Shown: positions 1 through 9,332 of the stretch, piece after piece
How positions within the stretch are numbered: the stretch's first letter is position 1
Layout of the letters: each line of letters opens with the position of its first letter
Assembly: GCA_003445795.1 (NCBI GenBank)
Contig: DMCN01000023.1
Span: forward strand, 21,903 to 34,096
DNA from: Gallionellaceae bacterium
Lineage (GTDB): Bacteria; Pseudomonadota; Gammaproteobacteria; Burkholderiales; Gallionellaceae
Length of the DNA stretch: 12,194 nucleotides
Reading direction: 5' to 3'
Position numbers and translations under genes: made by a program
The notes under the pieces: generated by a model
What the model saw: the letters and a program-made list of their open reading frames with translations, nothing else
The model's database searches: none
What the model was told of the DNA's origin: nothing

Positions 1-409
<409 letters not shown>

Positions 410-432
<23 letters not shown>

Positions 433-883
433 ATTAAGCCTGCGCGTCCGCGCCATGCGGTATCTGGCACGGCGCGAGCATAGCCGCGCCGAGCTGCATA
501 GCAAGCTGCAGCTGTACGTGCAGGAGGGCGAGGACCTCGAAGCCGTTCTGGACGAGCTGGAGAAACGCAACTGGCTTTCCGATTCACGCGCCGTCACGCT
601 ATTTGTTGATACCAAGCGCGGCCGCTTCGGCAGCCAGCGCATCGCCCATGAACTGCGCCAGAAAGGTATCGCCGAGAACCTGATCGACCAAGCCATGCCG
701 CAATTGAAGGAAACCGAACTCGATGCGGCACGCGAGGTGTGGCAAAGGAAGTTCGGTATTTCCCCTGCAGATCCCAAGGAAAAAGCCAGGCAGATACGTT
801 TTCTGCAGTCGCGCGGATTCACTATGGAAGTCATCTTCAAGGTGCTGAAGCTTTCCTCCGCAACGGAGGAGGGCGAGTACTGA
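410..883 (+). CDS. recX: Recombination regulatory protein RecX
   Basis: RecX is a small cytoplasmic protein that binds the RecA filament and limits its extension and ATPase/coprotease activity. The visible family signature is LSLRVRAMRYLARREHSR at the N-terminus, followed by helical repeats (KLQLYVQEGEDLEAVLDELE, then NWLSDSRAVTLFVDTKRGRF, GSQRIAHELRQKGI) and a C-terminal FLQSRGFTMEVIFKVLK. The start is uncertain. GTG at 410 gives 157 residues and includes the conserved LSLRxRAxRYL segment, but overlaps recA by 23 bases in another frame and has no clear ribosome binding site. ATG at 455 avoids the overlap but cuts off this segment and gives 142 residues. E. coli RecX has 166. With no gap after recA, recX is very likely expressed by read-through and translational coupling. 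Confidence 0.93.
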
Positions 884-910
884 CACGTTGTGCCGATTTT
901 GGGCGTCAAA

Positions 911-919
911 TGGTATGAT
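911..919 (+). promoter_or_regulatory. Candidate extended -10 promoter of alaS
   Basis: The 101-base gap between recX and alaS contains TGGTATGAT. This is an extended -10 (TG at 911-912, one base, then TATGAT at 914-919, five of six matches to TATAAT). No well-spaced -35 hexamer is visible; TTGTGC at 888-893 is 20 bases away, too far for a good match. Transcription would start near 926. The assignment rests on pattern only. Confidence 0.45.
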
Positions 920-932
920 TCATGCCTTGATG

Positions 933-975
933 CCGCCATTCTGGCGGTGTATTTATTGAATGAATCGCATCGATT
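933..975 (+). promoter_or_regulatory. Two short hairpins in the alaS leader
   Basis: CCGCCA (933-938) and TGGCGG (942-947) form a perfect 6-bp stem with loop TTC. A second perfect stem, AATCG (963-967) and CGATT (971-975) with loop CAT, ends directly against the likely ribosome binding sequence GGTG (976-979). The first is followed by TGTATTTATT rather than a pure T run, so it is a poor intrinsic terminator for recX, though it could act as one. Its place just after the predicted transcription start would also suit an operator. Both roles are inference. Confidence 0.4.
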
Positions 976-984
976 GGTGTCCAG

Positions 985-3606
<2,622 letters not shown>

Positions 3607-3635
3607 TAGAGAAGCACCTGAAGTTCTTGCGCATT

Positions 3636-3649
3636 CGGAGTCTGCTCCG
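3636..3649 (+). terminator. Weak hairpin downstream of alaS
   Basis: CGGAG and CTCCG pair into a 5-bp stem with loop TCTG, 30 bases after the alaS stop codon. No T tract follows (GTTGCC), so it is at best a weak, possibly Rho-assisted end or an RNA 3' stabiliser. It is the only stem of note in the 154-base gap before the response regulator, so read-through from alaS remains possible. Confidence 0.2.
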
Positions 3650-3760
3650 GTTGCCAAGGCGGTCGTTGCAGGTGTAGGGTTGCACCCGGATCGGGGATCA
3701 CCATGTCTGCATGGTTGTCCGAGGGGTTGATTCCTGATAATTCAGAAGGCGAAGCTGGTG

Positions 3761-4219
3761 ATGCTCAGACAAGAGAACGAAACCATACTGCTGGTGGAAG
3801 ACGGCGAAGCCGAAGTGCTATTGGTGCAGCAGGCTGTCGCCAGTTGTCCGGGTGGCTTGCATCTCACCGTGGTGCGCGACACCGAAGCAGCGCTTGACTG
3901 GCTGAGCGACACCGCGCAACGCGGTTACGAGATGCCGCGCCTGATACTCCTTGATCTGAAGCTGCCCAAACTGGCTGGTCTTGCCGTGCTGCGCACCCTG
4001 CGCATGGATGTGCGCCTGCAGGATGTCCCCATCGTCGTATTCTCCGCGGTGCATGAACCTGCCGATGTGGTGTTGAGTTACCAGATCGGTGCCAACAGCT
4101 TCGTCAAGAAACCGAGCAATCTGGAAGAGTTCAACCAGCTCCTGCGCGAACTGAGTGAGCTCGGCTGGTTGAGCGGCAAGGGTTTGAAGAAGACGCACTC
4201 GCAGTCCATACCGCTGTAG
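3761..4219 (+). CDS. Single-domain response regulator, Rcp1/CheY-like
   Basis: This is a stand-alone phosphoreceiver domain of 152 residues with no DNA-binding or enzymatic output domain, acting presumably in the cytoplasm by protein contact. The receiver fold is complete: acidic pair E13-D14 (ILLVED), phosphoacceptor D65 in LILLDLKLPK, S95 of the switch position (IVVFSAVHEP), and conserved lysine K117 before P118 (ANSFVKKPSNLEEF). The long beta3-alpha3 region and the ending ELSELGWL resemble Rcp1-type regulators that partner phytochrome-like kinases in other bacteria. The usual third acidic position is E18 instead of Asp. Start choice: ATG 3761 or GTG 3758 directly before it; AGAAGG at 3744-3749 lies 8 bases before GTG and 11 before ATG. 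No histidine kinase is encoded in the window, so the partner is unknown. Confidence 0.88.
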   Translation: MLRQENETILLVEDGEAEVLLVQQAVASCPGGLHLTVVRDTEAALDWLSDTAQRGYEMPRLILLDLKLPKLAGLAVLRTLRMDVRLQDVPIVVFSAVHEPADVVLSYQIGANSFVKKPSNLEEFNQLLRELSELGWLSGKGLKKTHSQSIPL

Positions 4220-4275
4220 GCGAGTACTGCCCTCGGCATATCCTTCAGTAACGGCTTGGGGGTATTCCCGGGCGA

Positions 4276-5652
4276 TCAGAACGGCAGCGTCAAATCTGGC
4301 GCGGCACCCAGCAAGACCTTCCTGAAATCATCCTGGATACGCTTCAATGCAGCGGAATCGTCCGCCTCGAAGCGCAACACGATTACCGGTGTGGTGTTGG
4401 ACGGACGCATCAGGCCGAAGCCGTCGGTGTATTCCACGCGCAGTCCGTCGATGGTGATGATGTCTTTGGCATCGCTGAAACGGGCTTCCTGTTGCAGGCG
4501 CGCGATCAGGCTGTGGTTCACGCCTTCCGCGGTATGGATGTGCAGTTCCGGCGTGCACACCGCATCCGGCAGCGCGTTCAGCGTGGCGTTCGAATCGGCC
4601 ACCTTGCTCAGGATCTCGAGCAGGCGTGCGCCGGCATAGAGGCCGTCATCGAAACCGTACCAGCGTTCCTTGAAGAACACATGGCCGCTCATCTCGCCGG
4701 CCAACAAAGCGCCGGTCTCTTTCATCTTGGCTTTCACCAGCGAATGGCCGGTCTTCCATAGCGTCGGTTTGCCTCCGTGCTCGCGTATCCAGTCGAACAG
4801 GTTGCGCGTGGATTTCACATCGAAGATGATCTCGGCGCCGGGATTGCGCGACAACACATCGGCGGCGAACAACATCAACTGGCGGTCGGGAAAGATGATC
4901 TTGCCGTCCTTGGTGACCACGCCGAGACGATCACCGTCGCCGTCGAAGGCCAGACCCAGTTCGCTGTCGTTGCTCTTTAGCTCCTCGATCAGGTCTTCCA
5001 GATTATGCGGGTCGGACGGATCGGGATGGTGGTTGGGGAAATTACCGTCCACGTCGCAGAACATCTCGGTGACTGTGCAGCCGATGCCGCGATACAGCTC
5101 GGCGGCGAAATCACCCGCCACGCCGTTGCCGCAATCCACCGTGATCTTCAGCGGCCGCGCCAGCCTGATGTCGCCGATGATGCGTGCCAGGTATTCCGGC
5201 GCGATGTCGTATTGCGAATAGCTGCCGTTGCCGTGTGCGAGGTCATTGGTTTCGATGCGGGTGCGCAGCTTCTGGATGGTCTCGCCGGAGAGCGTCTCGC
5301 CCGCCAGCACCATCTTCAGGCCGTTGTAGTCGGGCGGATTGTGGCTGCCGGTGATCATCACCGCGCAATCGGTCTTCAGTTGGAAAGCGGCGAAGTAGGT
5401 CATCGGCGTGGCGACCATGCCCAAGTCGATGACGTTGATACCGCTCTTCCGGATGCCGCGCGCCAGCGCCTTGGCGAAGTCTGGGCCGGACAGACGGCCG
5501 TCGCGGCCGATGGCGATGGTGTGCTGTTCGCGTGCGAGGGCTTCGGAACCGAGGGCGTGGCCGATGGCTTCGACGATATCGTCGGTCAGCGTCTTGCCGA
5601 CGATGCCGCGGATGTCATAGGCCTTGAATATCTCTTTGGGGACGCTTGCCAT
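4276..5652 (-). CDS. algC: Phosphomannomutase/phosphoglucomutase (AlgC type)
   Basis: The enzyme interconverts hexose 6-phosphates and 1-phosphates (mannose and glucose) through a phosphoserine intermediate, supplying sugar nucleotides for lipopolysaccharide core and exopolysaccharide. At 458 residues it matches Pseudomonas AlgC (about 463). All four active-site loops are present in order: phosphoserine S103 in TGSHNP, Mg-binding D237/D239/D241 in DGDGDR, sugar-recognition loop GEMSGH at 319-324, and phosphate-binding RPSNTTP at 416-422. The N-terminal VPKEIFKAYDIRG is typical. Start ATG 5652 lies 2 bases after the waaF stop codon, so translation is probably coupled; in-frame upstream ATGs would sit inside waaF and are not credible. 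It is the last gene of the leftward operon. Whether mannose or glucose is the main substrate cannot be read from the sequence. A ManB-type name would be equally acceptable. Confidence 0.94.
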   Translation of the reverse strand: MASVPKEIFKAYDIRGIVGKTLTDDIVEAIGHALGSEALAREQHTIAIGRDGRLSGPDFAKALARGIRKSGINVIDLGMVATPMTYFAAFQLKTDCAVMITGSHNPPDYNGLKMVLAGETLSGETIQKLRTRIETNDLAHGNGSYSQYDIAPEYLARIIGDIRLARPLKITVDCGNGVAGDFAAELYRGIGCTVTEMFCDVDGNFPNHHPDPSDPHNLEDLIEELKSNDSELGLAFDGDGDRLGVVTKDGKIIFPDRQLMLFAADVLSRNPGAEIIFDVKSTRNLFDWIREHGGKPTLWKTGHSLVKAKMKETGALLAGEMSGHVFFKERWYGFDDGLYAGARLLEILSKVADSNATLNALPDAVCTPELHIHTAEGVNHSLIARLQQEARFSDAKDIITIDGLRVEYTDGFGLMRPSNTTPVIVLRFEADDSAALKRIQDDFRKVLLGAAPDLTLPF

Positions 5653-5654
5653 GC

Positions 5655-6668
5655 CTACTTTCTCGTTTGCAGAGTGATGTGGCGCGCGACATCCTTCGGC
5701 GTCAGTTTGATCATGCAATTGAAATGTCCCAGCGGACACTCGCGCTTGAAGCAGGGGCTGCAATCAATGTCGAGCTTGAGCACTTGCGCCTTGTCGGACA
5801 ACGGCGGGGTGAATTGCGGACTGCTGGAACCGAAGATAGCCAGCATCGGCCTGTCCAGCGCGGCGGCGATATGCATCAGACCGGAGTCATTGCTGACCAC
5901 CAGGTCGGCGCAGGCCAGCAGGTTGATGGCTTCGCGCAGATCGGTCACGCCGCACAGATTGTGGCAGGGTTCATTTCCCAGCGCGATGATCTTGTCGGCG
6001 ACTTCCTTGTCTTTGGGGGAACCGATCAGCCAAATCGCATAGCCCTGTGCGCGCAGATACTGTGCCAGTTCGGCGTAATAATGCGGGGGCCAGCGTTTTG
6101 CCGGGCCGTACTCGGCGCCGGGGCAGAAGACAGCGACGGGCTTGTCCAGCGTCAGACCGAACTTGGACAGGATGGCGGTTCGTTGCGCATCGCCTGTCGG
6201 CAAAACAGGAGCGGGGAGCGGGCGCACGATGTCTGCGTTCGCATCCTCGGCGAGATAGGCAAAACGCTCCACCATCAGTGGCCATCTCTTCTTGTCCAGT
6301 CGTCGCGCATCGTTGAGCAGGCCATAGCGCATCTCGCCGCTGAAGCCGGTACGCAGCGGGATACGTGCATAGACGGGCACCAGTGCCGATTTCCACGAGT
6401 TGGGCAACACGATGGCCTGGTCATAGGCGGACGCGCGCAGTTGCAATCCCAGGCGGCGGCGCGCGAACAGGCCGAACATGCCATGCGGGAAAGGATTGAT
6501 GATGACGTCGCCGACCTCGGGCATCTGGCGCAACAGTTTCTCGGTCCAGGGCGGGGCCAGCACGTCGACGCGCACGCCGGGATGGCGCTGATGCAGGCGG
6601 CGCAGCATGGGCTGCATCAGCATGCAGTCGCCGACCCAGCTGGGCGCGATGATGAGGATCTTTTGCAT
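5655..6668 (-). CDS. waaF: ADP-heptose:LPS heptosyltransferase II
   Basis: WaaF is a GT9-family glycosyltransferase that adds the second L-glycero-D-manno-heptose to the inner core of lipopolysaccharide at the cytoplasmic face of the inner membrane. The 337 residues open with ILIIAPSWVGDCMLMQPML, containing the conserved SWVGD (D14 is the expected catalytic base position). The nucleotide-sugar-binding C-terminal half has PGAEYGPAKRWP (183-194) and SNDSGLMHIAAA (259-270). The cysteine-rich end CSPCFKRECPLGHFNCM (C303, C306, C311, C318) is typical of WaaF rather than WaaC. Start ATG 6668 lies 15 bases after the zinc-protein stop codon, without a strong ribosome binding sequence. The gene ends 2 bases before algC. 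Its presence implies a Gram-negative organism with a heptose-containing core. Confidence 0.95.
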   Translation of the reverse strand: MQKILIIAPSWVGDCMLMQPMLRRLHQRHPGVRVDVLAPPWTEKLLRQMPEVGDVIINPFPHGMFGLFARRRLGLQLRASAYDQAIVLPNSWKSALVPVYARIPLRTGFSGEMRYGLLNDARRLDKKRWPLMVERFAYLAEDANADIVRPLPAPVLPTGDAQRTAILSKFGLTLDKPVAVFCPGAEYGPAKRWPPHYYAELAQYLRAQGYAIWLIGSPKDKEVADKIIALGNEPCHNLCGVTDLREAINLLACADLVVSNDSGLMHIAAALDRPMLAIFGSSSPQFTPPLSDKAQVLKLDIDCSPCFKRECPLGHFNCMIKLTPKDVARHITLQTRK

Positions 6669-6683
6669 CAGTGTCGGATGGGG

Positions 6684-6878
6684 TTAATGGTGGCCGCGGG
6701 GCAGTTCGCCCTTGAACTTGTATAGCGTGCCGCAATACGGACAGCGCGCTTCACCCAGTTTGTCCACCGGGATGGCGATGCGCGGGTGCGCGCTCCACAG
6801 GCTGACCGCCGGCGTCGGACAGAACAGGGGCAATGCTTCTGCCGTGACTTCGACGTAATGCGCGTTCTCGTTGGACAT
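6684..6878 (-). CDS. Small zinc-ribbon protein, zf-CHCC / NDUFS6-like family
   Basis: This 64-residue protein has a single zinc-binding module. Likely ligands are C20, H31, C46 and C49, spaced C-x10-H-x14-C-x2-C, in LFCPTP, AHPRIAIPVDK and CPYCGTLYKF. The HPRI...C-x2-C-G stretch matches the zf-CHCC family, whose mitochondrial member is complex I subunit NDUFS6. The bacterial members have no function I can state. Start ATG 6878 is well supported by GGGGAGAG ending a few bases upstream. It sits between ilvE (23-base gap) and waaF (15-base gap) on the same strand. I recall the same ilvE / zinc protein / waaF order in other Betaproteobacteria, which suggests an operon rather than chance. The long unspaced frame running upstream from this gene into ilvE is not coding. 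Confidence 0.88.
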   Translation of the reverse strand: MSNENAHYVEVTAEALPLFCPTPAVSLWSAHPRIAIPVDKLGEARCPYCGTLYKFKGELPRGHH

Positions 6879-6901
6879 GCTCTCTCCCCGGTCTATCGTT
6901 G

Positions 6902-7822
6902 TTATACGTGCGCCAGCCAGTCGGCGTATTTCGGATTCTTGCCGCCGACGATGTCGAAGAATGCTGCCTGCAGCTTGGTCGTGATGGGACCGCGGCTGCC
7001 GATGCCGATGGTACGGTTGTCCAGTTCGCGGATAGGAGTCACTTCGGCGGCGGTGCCGGTGAAGAACGCTTCCTCGGCACAGTACACCTCGTCGCGAGTG
7101 ATTCGTTTCTCGATCAGTTCCAGTCCCATGTCCTTCGCCAGCGTGACGATGGAGTCGCGCGTGATGCCTTCCAGACATGAAGTCAGGTCGGGCGTGTACA
7201 GCTTGCCTTTCTTCACGATGAAGATGTTCTCGCCCGCGCCTTCGGCAACATAGCCGTCCACATCCAGCAACAGCGCCTCGTCGTAGCCGTCATGCGCCAC
7301 TTCCTGATGCGCCAGGATGGAATTGGTGTAGGTGCCTACCGATTTGGAGCGGCACATGTTGATGTTGACGTGATGGCGGGTGAAGCTGGAGGTCTTCACG
7401 CGGATGCCTTTGGCCATGCCTTCTTCGCCCAGATAGGCGCCCCACGGCCATGCCGCAACGGCGACATGCACGCTGATGGCGGTGGCGGCGATGCCCATCG
7501 CTTCCGAGCCGTAGAACACGATGGGGCGGATGTAGCAGGATTCCAGCTTGTTGGTGCGCACGACTTCCTTCTGCGCTTCCATCAGCGTCTCTTTGTCGAA
7601 CGGCATCTTCATCTTGAAGATGTAGGCCGAGTTGAACAGACGGTCGGTATGTTCCCGGAGACGGAATATCGCTGTTCCCTGTGTGGTCTTGTATGCCCGC
7701 ACTCCCTCGAATACACCCATGCCGTAATGCAAGGTATGGGTGAGTACGTGGGTGGTGGCTTCGCGCCAGGGTACGAGCTTGCCGTCGTACCAGATGAAGC
7801 CGTCGCGGTCGGACATGGACAT
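6902..7822 (-). CDS. ilvE: Branched-chain amino acid aminotransferase
   Basis: IlvE is a PLP-dependent fold-type IV transaminase carrying out the last step of leucine, isoleucine and valine synthesis (and the first of their breakdown), using glutamate/2-oxoglutarate. The length of 306 residues is normal. The N-terminal part has FIWYDGKLVPW and LHYGMGVFEGVRAY. The PLP Schiff-base lysine should be K160 (MCRSKSVGTYTNSILA; K159 in E. coli), and the cofactor-binding EGAGEN is at 194-199. The end shows EAFFTGTAAEVTPIRELD. Start ATG 7822 has AAGGGA about 8 bases upstream; ATG 7816 (third codon) is the only nearby alternative. It is first in a leftward operon with the zinc protein, waaF and algC, and its promoter is discussed separately. 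Confidence 0.97.
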   Translation of the reverse strand: MSMSDRDGFIWYDGKLVPWREATTHVLTHTLHYGMGVFEGVRAYKTTQGTAIFRLREHTDRLFNSAYIFKMKMPFDKETLMEAQKEVVRTNKLESCYIRPIVFYGSEAMGIAATAISVHVAVAAWPWGAYLGEEGMAKGIRVKTSSFTRHHVNINMCRSKSVGTYTNSILAHQEVAHDGYDEALLLDVDGYVAEGAGENIFIVKKGKLYTPDLTSCLEGITRDSIVTLAKDMGLELIEKRITRDEVYCAEEAFFTGTAAEVTPIRELDNRTIGIGSRGPITTKLQAAFFDIVGGKNPKYADWLAHV

Positions 7823-7860
7823 GTTGATTTCCCTTGATGAATGATGTGACGAAGGCCGTG

Positions 7861-7889
7861 ATTCTAGCCTTTCCCGGACACTTTATGAA
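7861..7889 (-). promoter_or_regulatory. Probable sigma-70 promoter of the ilvE operon
   Basis: On the minus strand TTCATA (7889-7884, four of six to TTGACA) is followed after exactly 17 bases by TAGAAT (7866-7861, five of six to TATAAT). Transcription would begin near 7854, leaving about 31 untranslated bases with an AAGGGA ribosome binding sequence before ATG 7822. This is the best-looking promoter in the window. Confidence 0.6.
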
Positions 7890-7897
7890 GCGCCGGA

Positions 7898-7913
7898 TGG
7901 TGCAATTGCATCA
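7898..7913. promoter_or_regulatory. CAATTG-centred palindrome 1
   Basis: TGCAATTGCA (7901-7910) is a perfect 10-bp palindrome. After one mismatched pair the symmetry resumes (TG at 7898-7899, CA at 7912-7913). It lies about 47-56 bases upstream of the predicted ilvE start point. Possible transcription-factor site; the factor is unknown. Confidence 0.35.
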
Positions 7914-7939
7914 CGGCCGCAAGCTTTTTGGTAAGAGAT

Positions 7940-7957
7940 ATAGGCCAATTGGCATAT
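7940..7957. promoter_or_regulatory. CAATTG-centred palindrome 2
   Basis: GCCAATTGGC (7944-7953) is a perfect 10-bp palindrome, flanked after one mismatched pair by ATA and TAT, making an 18-bp near-perfect dyad. Its centre is 43 bp from the centre of the palindrome at 7898-7913, close to four helical turns, so the two would lie on the same DNA face. It is upstream of both ilvE and the cyclase gene. Confidence 0.4.
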
Positions 7958-8030
7958 TTTCTTTGTTGCCGGTTCGTGTAATGATTCGTGCGCGACTGAA
8001 TGGCAAAGCGTTGTACAACAAGGGGGCGGT

Positions 8031-9332
8031 ATGGGAGATGGGAAACGGTTGCCGGAGATCGGTGCCGAGGTCATGGACAGCCAGGAAGTGAAGCTGCGCA
8101 AAAGCCTGCTGATCTTCGCCAGCGCTTTCATGACGTTCGCGGTGATGTTCTGGCTGGCCATCTATTGGATGATGGGCTTGAACTTCTCCAGCAACGTGCC
8201 GCTCGCCTATCAGGCGATCTCGGTCGGTTCGCTGATCTACTACATGCGCTCGCGCAACTTCGAAGTCTTCCGTTTCATCCAGCTCACCCTGTTCCTGTTC
8301 GCTCCCTTCATCATGCAATGGAGCATCGGCAGTTCGGTCACCTCAAGCGGCGTGGCCCTGTGGGCGCTGCTGGCGCCGATCGGCGCACTGGTGGTGTCGA
8401 GCTGGAAGGAATCCATCCCCTGGTTCTTCGCCTACATCGTGCTGACCGCCGTTTCCGGCTTCTTCGATTATTATCTCGGCGCGGGTACGGCGACCGGCAT
8501 CCCGCTGAACACAATCGGCCTGTTCTTCGCGCTCAATTTCGCGGCGATGTCTTCCATCCTGTATTTCCTCGTGCGCTACTTCGTCATCGAGACCGAGAAG
8601 ATCAAGACCCAGCTCGACCAGCAACACGCCCTGCTCGCGGAAGAGCAGAAGAAGTCCGAGCGGGTGCTGTTCAACGTGCTGCCGTCCAACATCGCCGAGC
8701 GCCTGAAGAACAACCAGGGTTTGATCGCCGACGGCTATGCCGATGTCACTGTGATGTTCGCCGATCTGGTGAACTTCACCCAGTTGACCGAGCAGATGTC
8801 GCCGGAGCAGATGGTCGGTCTGCTCAATACCGTGTTCTCCGGTTTCGACGAGCTGTCCGAGAAATACGGGCTGGAGAAGATCAAGACCATAGGCGACGCC
8901 TATATGGTTGTGGGCGGCCTGACACGCGAGCGCCCGGATTATGTGGAGGACATGGCGAACATGGCCGTGGAGATGCTCGATTTCGTTTCCAAACATCCGG
9001 CGTTGGTAAAGCGCGATCTGGGTATTCACATCGGCATCGCCACCGGCCCGGTGGTGGCGGGTGTGATCGGCACCAAGCGTTTCATCTACGACCTGTGGGG
9101 AGACACGGTGAATATCGCAAGTCGCCTCACCGACGATGCCAAGCAGGGCAACATCCTGACCGACAAACTGACCTACAACCGCCTGCGTCAGGAATTCCTG
9201 TTCGAGCCGCCCAATGTGCTCAACGTCAAGGGCAAGGGTGAGATGGTTTCCTACCGGCTGGTGGGGCGTATCGGACATGCCAGCGGCACTGTCTATCATT
9301 TGCCGACATCCGGCGCGCCCGTCTCGGGTTAA
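8031..9332 (+). CDS. Membrane-bound class III adenylate cyclase (Rv1625c-like layout)
   Basis: This protein of 433 residues should make cyclic AMP from ATP at the inner membrane. The N-terminal half has about six hydrophobic segments (roughly 25-46, 57-72, 80-97, 106-123, 130-149, 160-185). A linker with the cyclase-transducer signature VLFNVLPSNIAERLK (212-226) follows, then the catalytic domain. Visible catalytic residues are metal-binding D245 (VMFADLVNFT) and D289 (KTIGDAYMVV), adenine-selecting K285 and D354 (IYDLWGD), and transition-state N361 and R365 (VNIASR). The Lys/Asp pair argues for ATP rather than GTP as substrate. Spacings between these residues equal those I recall for Mycobacterium Rv1625c. 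Start ATG 8031 follows AAGGGGG at 8020-8026, a good but close ribosome binding sequence; ATG 8073 is a weaker alternative. It is divergent from ilvE and its stop codon overlaps that of glnE. The signal sensed is unknown. Confidence 0.93.
   Translation: MGDGKRLPEIGAEVMDSQEVKLRKSLLIFASAFMTFAVMFWLAIYWMMGLNFSSNVPLAYQAISVGSLIYYMRSRNFEVFRFIQLTLFLFAPFIMQWSIGSSVTSSGVALWALLAPIGALVVSSWKESIPWFFAYIVLTAVSGFFDYYLGAGTATGIPLNTIGLFFALNFAAMSSILYFLVRYFVIETEKIKTQLDQQHALLAEEQKKSERVLFNVLPSNIAERLKNNQGLIADGYADVTVMFADLVNFTQLTEQMSPEQMVGLLNTVFSGFDELSEKYGLEKIKTIGDAYMVVGGLTRERPDYVEDMANMAVEMLDFVSKHPALVKRDLGIHIGIATGPVVAGVIGTKRFIYDLWGDTVNIASRLTDDAKQGNILTDKLTYNRLRQEFLFEPPNVLNVKGKGEMVSYRLVGRIGHASGTVYHLPTSGAPVSG

Larger units (their letters stand above)
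7854..7918. repeat. 9-bp inverted repeat bracketing the ilvE promoter
   Basis: GGCCGTGAT (7854-7862) recurs as its exact reverse complement ATCACGGCC (7910-7918), with 47 bases between. The left arm covers the end of the ilvE -10 and the predicted start point, the right arm lies near -56 to -64. A role as paired operator half-sites is inference. Confidence 0.35.

Noticed and set aside
3665..3684. Direct repeat GTTGCA (3665-3670 and 3679-3684)
   Set aside because: Two hexamers 14 bases apart are expected by chance and match no site I recognise.
3715..3741. Possible promoter TTGTCC-15-GATAAT before the response regulator
   Set aside because: The spacer is only 15 bases and the predicted start point (about 3748) would fall inside the ribosome binding sequence, so I do not list it.
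4220..4275. Bidirectional terminator between the response regulator and algC
   Set aside because: Only a 4-bp stem (CGAG 4221-4224 with CTCG 4232-4235) and no T tract were found; not supportable as a terminator.
5653..5763. 37-codon N-terminal extension of algC
   Set aside because: It would lie within the waaF coding sequence; the family N-terminus begins at ATG 5652, 2 bases after the waaF stop.
5005..6725. Long + strand frames (345 and 359 codons) opposite algC and waaF
   Set aside because: Antisense to two well-supported enzymes; His/Val/Gly/Ala-rich composition typical of complementary-strand frames.
6879..7178. 100-codon upstream extension of the zinc protein into ilvE
   Set aside because: The extension overlaps ilvE in another frame and is unrelated to the zf-CHCC family; ATG 6878 has a good ribosome binding sequence.
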